Notes under the pieces: model-generated
Seen by the model: only the letters and a program-made list of their open reading frames with translations
Database searches by the model: none
What the model was told of the DNA's origin: nothing
Part shown: positions 58,443 through 64,000 of the stretch, one piece after another
Layout of the letters: every line of letters starts with the position of its first letter
How positions within the stretch are numbered: the stretch's first letter is position 1
Assembly (NCBI GenBank): GCA_030849065.1
Contig: JASAON010001650.1
Span: 62,001 to 126,000 of the forward strand
Source: Jaenimonas drosophilae
Lineage: Eukaryota > Euglenozoa > Kinetoplastea > Trypanosomatida > Trypanosomatidae
Direction of reading: 5' to 3'
Length of the DNA stretch: 64,000 bases
Program-made: the position numbers and the translations under genes

Positions 58443-58733
58443 CGTAGTCTATTGCTACTTCCCCCCTCTCTACTACTCTGCACCCGTCACACCTACCCGC
58501 AGGTGCTCCGGTCACATTACGAGAGCACAGAAACCCATGAAGATTGAGTGCAGCGGGAAAAGGTGCGGTGTAGATGTGCGTGGATGCTGACTCTGGTGTG
58601 TTTCGTAAATGGGAGTAGGGGGAGACAGTAAGTAAGAGCTCGTCGCCACATCTGGCGACTTCGTGTATGTGGGGAGGGCGGACAACGGTCCTGCGGACAC
58701 AACGAACGCTGTTTGGGTTTTCCCAGGCTGGCA

Positions 58734-61700
58734 TCAAGTGCGCGTCGCCGACGGTCGCTTGATGGGTTGGAGTTCCCGTGGGGTGTGGCACTCCAGCGGG
58801 TGGAGGCGGTCTGACACCTCCACGTCCCCCGATGGGACACGAGCGTGTCGGTGCTGCTGTGGAGAGTCCTCGCACACCACATATCGCGGAGATGAGAGCG
58901 GAAGCTCATCTGCAAAGTCCTCATCTTCATCTTCATCCTCAGCGCCTGTGGACGAGGAGCCAGATGCAAGTTCCTCGAAGGAACCTTCGCTTTCAGAGCC
59001 ATCCTCTTCACCGTCGCGGTCCTCCTCATCCTCGTCCGTCTCGTCAGCATCTGGTGAAGGAGGTGCATGACGCCGCTTAGAACTAGAGCCAGCCGACGTG
59101 GGGTGGGCACGATGATTCCCCCGCTTCTGCAGCAAATCCTTCAAGTGTTGCAGCATTTCGTCGTACTCCGTCGTGGAAGATTGGCGTTCCACTCGCGGGC
59201 TGACAGCCACACTCGCACGATGGTGCGCTGCACGGAGATCCTCCATGTTGCCCAAGGAAATGGCGGTGATACTCAAAGGATGAAGAGATGCGGTATGAGG
59301 TGAAGATGGGATCGACGGTGAGACCTCACCGCTTACACGTGCAGGATCCATTGCGTCCAAGGTACTCGGCATGGCGAGATTCATGCTGTGGAGCAACTGC
59401 AGGTGGGAGTCATCCTCCACCGTCGGGCCACGTGCCATACCAGCATAAATGGCTCCTTCTGCCGACCGTGGGTGCCGCTTGACTCCCACCCACTCATCGT
59501 TGGTGCGATGAATATGCTTGGCACAGACATCGGTCTTTCGTGATCCACTTCGAACAGGAGAAAGTGATGCTCTCTTCGGTCGCTGTTCTTGGGGTCTACC
59601 AATGCCGTAGGGAACATCAATGAGCTCTGCCTCAATGCTGTCGTTGCTGCCTCGTTCGGCGTCCCCAGTGACGTGGGTGTGGCTCTTCCGCTCAAAGGTC
59701 TTCCCAATCGGGTAGGATGGGCTCGGCGTCGAGGATGAGTCCCCACTTCGGAGTCGCATGGCAGGCGACAGCTTCACCGGAGACAGTGGCTCAAGATGGT
59801 GATGTCGCGGGGACACCCCATCAAACACCATATCGGTTGGGCTGCCCGAGCTGAGGTCCTGGGCGTTGAGAGCAGCTGGGGGAATGGCGGAGGTACGTCG
59901 CGGGGCTGCCCCATTGAGGGCGAGTGGCAGGCAATCTGGAAGGGAGTGGCTCTTGTGGTTCAGACGATGGCCATCGGTGGGTGGGGCGTCGGAACTCATG
60001 GGCCGTCGCGCCGCCGCCGTTGGGGAAGTGAGAGGGGACCGGCGAGCGGCGCTGGCGCTCTTCGGGGCGGGAGAGGTCTTTGTCGGGAGAGCGCGGCCAC
60101 GTGCTGAGATGCCGTGGAGCTCTCGGGCGTGGGAGACACGCTCGCGTTGGTCCGCACGCATCCGTTCGTGTACCGCAGCCTCTCGTTCCTTCTCCATCCT
60201 CCTACGTAGGTCGCGCTCATCCCGGCTCATGGACTGCTCACCGCTCGTCGACGTAGAAACCACGGGCGGGGCACGCGGATTGCCGCTTGGACGGAGTGGG
60301 GACGCATGCATCTCACTGGCCGATTGAAGCTCCGCCAAGGGCTCCAAGGCGGGCATCAAATCCAGCGACTGATCCATCAACGTACGTGGGGAGTTGGCCG
60401 CTACTGCCACACGACGTGGAGGGGCCAGCTTCCCAACATCCTTCACGTTGACGGCACTCCGCCTTGGCTTTTCCTTGACTTTCATGTATGGCGCGAGTCC
60501 ACGAAACGGATCGGCACGGGCCACCACCACCGGATGTCCCGGTTGTTGTTGCCCGCCTAACTTACGAGGCTTCGAAATAACGTCCACATTGCGCTGAAAC
60601 GCTTGTCGCTGGCGCTCTAGAACCCGCTTGAGCTCACTCTGCCGTTGTGCCACACGACGCTCGCGACGCTCCATGTCTGCCTTTCGACGCAGCTGGTACT
60701 CCTCCTGCTTTCGGCGCATGTACGCGTGAATCGTTTCCTTGGCGCGGGGGTCTTGGTTGCCGTAGCGCTCAATAATGGCGTTGATACGCTTCATTTCCAC
60801 GCTTTCGTTCGTCGCATCTACTGGATCTTCGGATGGGATTGTGCTGGGCCCGCAGCTGGCGGGGCTGCTACCCGACGTCGTAGATGGGGCAGCATCGACA
60901 CTCTCCTGCACCGCGCTTGTCGGCGAGGACTTCACCATCAATTTTGGTGTTTGGATCTTCCCAGGACTTCGGTGGTTGGGATGATGCGCATGAAGCATAA
61001 TGTGCTGTTGATATGGGCTGTACGGGAGAGGCATCGCCAGCTTGGGCTTCATGCCAGGAGGTTTTAGGCGCATCACCGCAACAGGATTGGGCTTTGGATG
61101 GGGAAGGAGCTGCCGGGCCATGGCCATGGCAGCCGCCTGGCCGGGGGTCAACCCCTGGGAGAGTGGCTCTGCCGTGGATGGATCGGAGAAGTCTTCGGTC
61201 TTGTTGGGATCATCTACATTCTGGCCCTGTACGTCGAGGGCGGCATCAAAATCCATGATATCCTTCAGACGAATACGGCACTGCGTTGCCAGCATGAGGT
61301 TCTGCTCCAGCATCTCCAACGACCGCCGGACGATGGGTAACGAGAGGGTTTGGCGAATGTTTGGTCGCCTTGCCGGAGTCTTTTGGAGGCACCACTCCAC
61401 CAGTCGACGGAACTCAGGGCTGTAGCTCATGGACAGCGGGGCGTAGTTCCCTCGTACGATGCGCGTCATGAGTTGGTTCATGTTGGCGCCATCAAAGGGG
61501 TGGCGACCACAGGTGGCGCACTCATACAGGAGGATTCCCATGGCCCAAATGTCGCTCTTGTTATTATAGGGCCGATTCTTGCACAGTTCTGGTGAAAAGT
61601 AGTACGGCGTCCCGCAGACCGTGTTCGCAACACCCATGGTATTGCGGAGGACGGTGGCGATGCCAAAATCGCCCAACTTCACCGCGCCGTTCTTCATTAA

Positions 61701-62102
61701 GAAAATGTTCATGGTTTTGATGTCGCGGTGAAGGATGTGACGGGAGTGGAGGTACTCCATCGCCAAGCAAATCTGAGAAAAGTAATACATGATGGTGGAC
61801 TCCTTAAGGGGTCCTCGGTTGTGCTTGATCTTACCGCCCAAGTCTCCTCCGTCGCAGTACTCCATGACGATGTAGAGACTGTTGTGGTTCTCAAAGTGCT
61901 CAATATAGCGGACGATGTTTGGATGCTTTATTTGTTGAAGAACCGTGCATTCATGCCGGGCTTCTTCGCGTTCGCGTGGACTCATCTTGGCGAAGGACAC
62001 CTCCTTCACCACGAATAAGGTCTCATCACAGATGCGTTTGATGAGAATGGCGCTTCCAAAGCTGCCTTTTCCTAGCACACGAATTTTTTGGTACTTATCC
62101 AT
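58734..62102 (-). CDS. NEK-family protein kinase, 1122 aa
   Basis: A NIMA-related Ser/Thr kinase; the family controls cilia/flagella, basal bodies and mitosis. It starts at an ATG (62102). The kinase domain occupies residues 1-265: glycine loop GKGSFG (11-16), K33, HRDIKTMNIFL with catalytic D127, DFG at 145-147, and GTPYYFSPE (164-172). The HRDIKTMNIFL form and an N-terminal kinase domain are hallmarks of NEKs. All catalytic residues are present. A very basic coiled-coil region follows (about 455-510), then long Ser/Pro/Arg-rich stretches and a Glu/Asp-rich acidic segment (about 1040-1080). The tail of some 860 residues is long for this family and probably directs location. Confidence 0.93.
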   Translation of the reverse strand: MDKYQKIRVLGKGSFGSAILIKRICDETLFVVKEVSFAKMSPREREEARHECTVLQQIKHPNIVRYIEHFENHNSLYIVMEYCDGGDLGGKIKHNRGPLKESTIMYYFSQICLAMEYLHSRHILHRDIKTMNIFLMKNGAVKLGDFGIATVLRNTMGVANTVCGTPYYFSPELCKNRPYNNKSDIWAMGILLYECATCGRHPFDGANMNQLMTRIVRGNYAPLSMSYSPEFRRLVEWCLQKTPARRPNIRQTLSLPIVRRSLEMLEQNLMLATQCRIRLKDIMDFDAALDVQGQNVDDPNKTEDFSDPSTAEPLSQGLTPGQAAAMAMARQLLPHPKPNPVAVMRLKPPGMKPKLAMPLPYSPYQQHIMLHAHHPNHRSPGKIQTPKLMVKSSPTSAVQESVDAAPSTTSGSSPASCGPSTIPSEDPVDATNESVEMKRINAIIERYGNQDPRAKETIHAYMRRKQEEYQLRRKADMERRERRVAQRQSELKRVLERQRQAFQRNVDVISKPRKLGGQQQPGHPVVVARADPFRGLAPYMKVKEKPRRSAVNVKDVGKLAPPRRVAVAANSPRTLMDQSLDLMPALEPLAELQSASEMHASPLRPSGNPRAPPVVSTSTSGEQSMSRDERDLRRRMEKEREAAVHERMRADQRERVSHARELHGISARGRALPTKTSPAPKSASAARRSPLTSPTAAARRPMSSDAPPTDGHRLNHKSHSLPDCLPLALNGAAPRRTSAIPPAALNAQDLSSGSPTDMVFDGVSPRHHHLEPLSPVKLSPAMRLRSGDSSSTPSPSYPIGKTFERKSHTHVTGDAERGSNDSIEAELIDVPYGIGRPQEQRPKRASLSPVRSGSRKTDVCAKHIHRTNDEWVGVKRHPRSAEGAIYAGMARGPTVEDDSHLQLLHSMNLAMPSTLDAMDPARVSGEVSPSIPSSPHTASLHPLSITAISLGNMEDLRAAHHRASVAVSPRVERQSSTTEYDEMLQHLKDLLQKRGNHRAHPTSAGSSSKRRHAPPSPDADETDEDEEDRDGEEDGSESEGSFEELASGSSSTGAEDEDEDEDFADELPLSSPRYVVCEDSPQQHRHARVPSGDVEVSDRLHPLECHTPRELQPIKRPSATRT

Positions 62103-63417
62103 GGCAGAGAGTCACTCACTCAATGATTGATGATTGGGTGATGTCTGTGTGATGCACAGGGAGCAGCTAGCTCTTCTCGCACACAAACTCACGGCGAGAT
62201 GACAATCCCTGTGCTGCTGGTCAAAACAAAAGCAATAATCGACTCGTGACGAGGGAGAATAGCTCAACGTGCCACCAACTTACTGACTGGGTGTATGACG
62301 AATGGTCGTAGGTGGGTGGATTGGGTTTCGTCTAAGCTGTGTCGTCGAACACGTTTCAAGTGAACCAGATCGGTCAAAATTACAAAGTCAACAGCCGCGT
62401 GCAGGAGTTATTCAGTAGGCGACGGGGGGTACAATCAAGCGCAACGAGGAAAATAACAACAACAACAACAAGGGGGGTAGTGATGGGGAAGCAAGGATCT
62501 TCTATGGTGTTGCCACTCACGCACAGGCTCACGTGAAGAAACAACGAAGCCGATCGATCAATGGCCGATTTGCCGTGTCACTCCGCCACGTCAAGTATGG
62601 ACGACGGGGTGAGTGAGCGCAACGGAAGAGGTGTTGGGCAGTGACGATGGGAGGAAGGGGAGAGAATCTGAGAAGTGTGACGGCGGAGTGAAATTAGTTT
62701 GAGAGACCCCGCGCCGGTTGTCCCCACCGTTTCGTGAGGCATACAGATTGATAGGCCTGTTGTGTGCCAAAAGATAGGCAATGACCTGACCGAAGATGAT
62801 GGTGGTGAATAACGGAACGCAAACAACACAACAGCGCGAGGGATATTGTGTGATGTGTCCAAACGCGAGTCAAGGGGGACGCTCAAGGATAGAGAGACTG
62901 ACCGACGGGTAAGAAAAGGGCCGAACCAGGAATTATGCACCTGGTAGAGCAACTAATGTCACTACCTACAGCACTAACTAGGAAGAATGTGAAACGAAAT
63001 ATGGGGGAAACAATTAGTGTGAAATTGTGTTTGGTCAACCGTCAACAGGATGGCAACTTCATTCGTGATCGCCACAGACAGCAACAGTCGTACTGAGCTA
63101 TCATCGCTCTGTTCCAGGTGTTTAGTGGACCTTCACTCACTTCGCTTCCCTGGTGGATTCTACAATCCCCTACTAGCGGGAAGGTCACATTGTCCGATGG
63201 AGCAACTAGGGGCGCGTCTTCTCTTCTGTTGGAGGTGCGTTAACACGCACAACAACGAAAGGTCGTCACTCTCGTTCGCTCTCGTGCCCAAAGAGACAGT
63301 AGGAGAGTAGCATCATCACTTCCTCTCTTTAGGGTCCTCGTGGTCAGGGGACAGAAGAAAAAAAAGATACGCAACGGTGACGACGGTTTGTCGTCTTTGA
63401 TTGACACGTAGATCATG
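62103..63417. other. Intergenic region upstream of NEK
   Basis: About 1.3 kb between the NEK gene and the truncated gene at the right edge. It presumably holds the NEK acceptor region and the long 3' UTR of the right-edge gene. It contains an ACA run at about 62455-62472, and the 62580-62700 part is G/A-rich on the plus strand. A 124-codon minus frame (62578-62952) is Ser/Leu/Pro-rich and judged to be chance. No RNA gene was seen. Confidence 0.5.
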
Positions 63418-64000
63418 TTATCGATAATCTTCGCTATGCTGGCTACCCTCGGTGGACTCGCTGACGGCGTTCTCATCATGCTCCTGGGCAGCCACGACCT
63501 CGTCCTCCTCGGGCACTGGCGCATCCACCATATCAGCGGCTTCACCTACACCAGCCGAATCCCCATCGTCGCCCACGTCCCCATCTCTGCTGTGTGTGGA
63601 TGATCGAGAGTCGAAGTCCGCCACTTCACTCGTGCCGGTTTGGCGAACCTGCTCAGAGCCCATCGGTGGACGTGTATCGGGGTTGTAGGAGCTTGCCCCA
63701 TCGTCGTCCATTGCAGATGATGAGGATGAAGATGTCGTGGGGTCATCTCCCCTATCCCGTGCGCGATGCTGCTCCGCGGCGATTATTCCAAACTGCGTTG
63801 TGACGCCAGCGGCCTGAGAATGGGGGCGCTGAGTGCCATCCTCCTGTGATTCCATTTCCTCTGAGAACTCACTGCTTCCAGCCACGTTTATTGGGTTGCC
63901 ATCACGATCGTAGCGAATACCCACGGCGCTTCCCTCACGCTTCGGGTGATACTTGGCGTCGTGGATAATCTTCTTGTACATCATCTCCACGTACACCGAC
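63418..64000 (-). CDS. C-terminal part of an unknown protein, cut by window edge
   Basis: The frame is open to the right edge of the window, so the 5' end is probably missing. The first in-window ATG pair begins at 63984, and the codon at 63996 is GTG. The visible part starts with a basic segment (MMYKKIIHDAKYHPKREG) and an IRYDRDGNPINV stretch that could be a small folded motif. The rest is rich in Ser, Asp, Glu and Gly, an acidic disordered tail. I do not recognise it. It could also be a complete short protein starting at 63984, but no pyrimidine tract can be seen before that ATG because the window ends. Confidence 0.55.
   Translation of the reverse strand, partial: SVYVEMMYKKIIHDAKYHPKREGSAVGIRYDRDGNPINVAGSSEFSEEMESQEDGTQRPHSQAAGVTTQFGIIAAEQHRARDRGDDPTTSSSSSSAMDDDGASSYNPDTRPPMGSEQVRQTGTSEVADFDSRSSTHSRDGDVGDDGDSAGVGEAADMVDAPVPEEDEVVAAQEHDENAVSESTEGSQHSEDYR

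Larger units (their letters stand above)
57672..58733. other. Intergenic region between pseudokinase and NEK genes
   Basis: About 1.06 kb. It holds the pseudokinase acceptor (AG at 57692-57693 after a short T-rich tract) and the presumed 3' UTR of the NEK kinase, which contains the hairpin listed separately. CA-rich and A-rich runs occur near 58325-58385. No gene is supported. Confidence 0.55.

Noticed and set aside
62578..62952. 124-codon minus frame upstream of NEK
   Set aside because: Ser/Leu/Pro-rich low complexity; no domain; fits UTR.

Overview
The window looks like nuclear chromosomal DNA of a kinetoplastid (trypanosomatid) protist. Every credible gene is an uninterrupted reading frame on the minus strand, so the 64 kb reads as part of one directional cluster transcribed from right to left. 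Many genes are preceded by a long pyrimidine tract and then an AG, as expected for spliced-leader trans-splicing. The products are eukaryotic and include SEC13, a syntaxin-5-like SNARE, N-myristoyltransferase, ARF GTPases, the FACT subunit Pob3, Utp14, U2A', LC8 and NEK and STE11-type kinases. I cannot name the genus. Base composition looks nearer balanced than Leishmania. From memory only, SEC13, NMT and LC8 lie near each other on Leishmania chromosome 32, which would make this a syntenic block.

Layout in coordinate order (reverse of transcription): two tandem CCCH zinc-finger paralogues (0-3.2 kb); SEC13, a hypothetical protein and a syntaxin-5-like SNARE (3.6-6.9 kb); two unknown proteins, a large WD40 protein, NMT and a small membrane protein (7-14.5 kb). 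Next comes an unusual gene-poor stretch (14.5-21.9 kb) holding two copies of an FCP/SCP-type phosphatase on either side of a SAM-type mitochondrial carrier, each copy followed by about 2 kb of pyrimidine-rich (minus strand) non-coding DNA. A STE11-like kinase, a divergent Skp1-like protein, a large armadillo protein, Utp14 and an unknown 879-residue protein follow (21.9-35.5 kb). Two ARF genes flank a small, possibly mitochondrial protein (36-38 kb). Then come U2A', a single-pass membrane protein, an aberrant Hsp70-like protein, a coiled-coil protein and Pob3 (38.3-45.3 kb), and a GRAM-like membrane protein, LC8, an LRR/coiled-coil protein, a large pseudokinase and a NEK kinase (45.5-62.1 kb). 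A gene truncated by the right edge ends the window.

The genes cover secretion and lipid modification (SEC13, syntaxin, ARF, NMT), RNA and ribosome biogenesis (U2A', Utp14, CCCH proteins), chromatin (Pob3) and cytoskeleton or signalling (LC8, ARM, LRR, NEK, STE11, pseudokinase). As usual in kinetoplastids, adjacency need not mean shared function. The strongest anomaly is a 582-bp block that is base-for-base identical between the two phosphatase genes and ends abruptly inside the coding sequences. This looks like a gene-conversion tract. Several apparent long N-termini run through splice-acceptor signals or begin at a non-ATG codon; I have trimmed them to the supported ATG.
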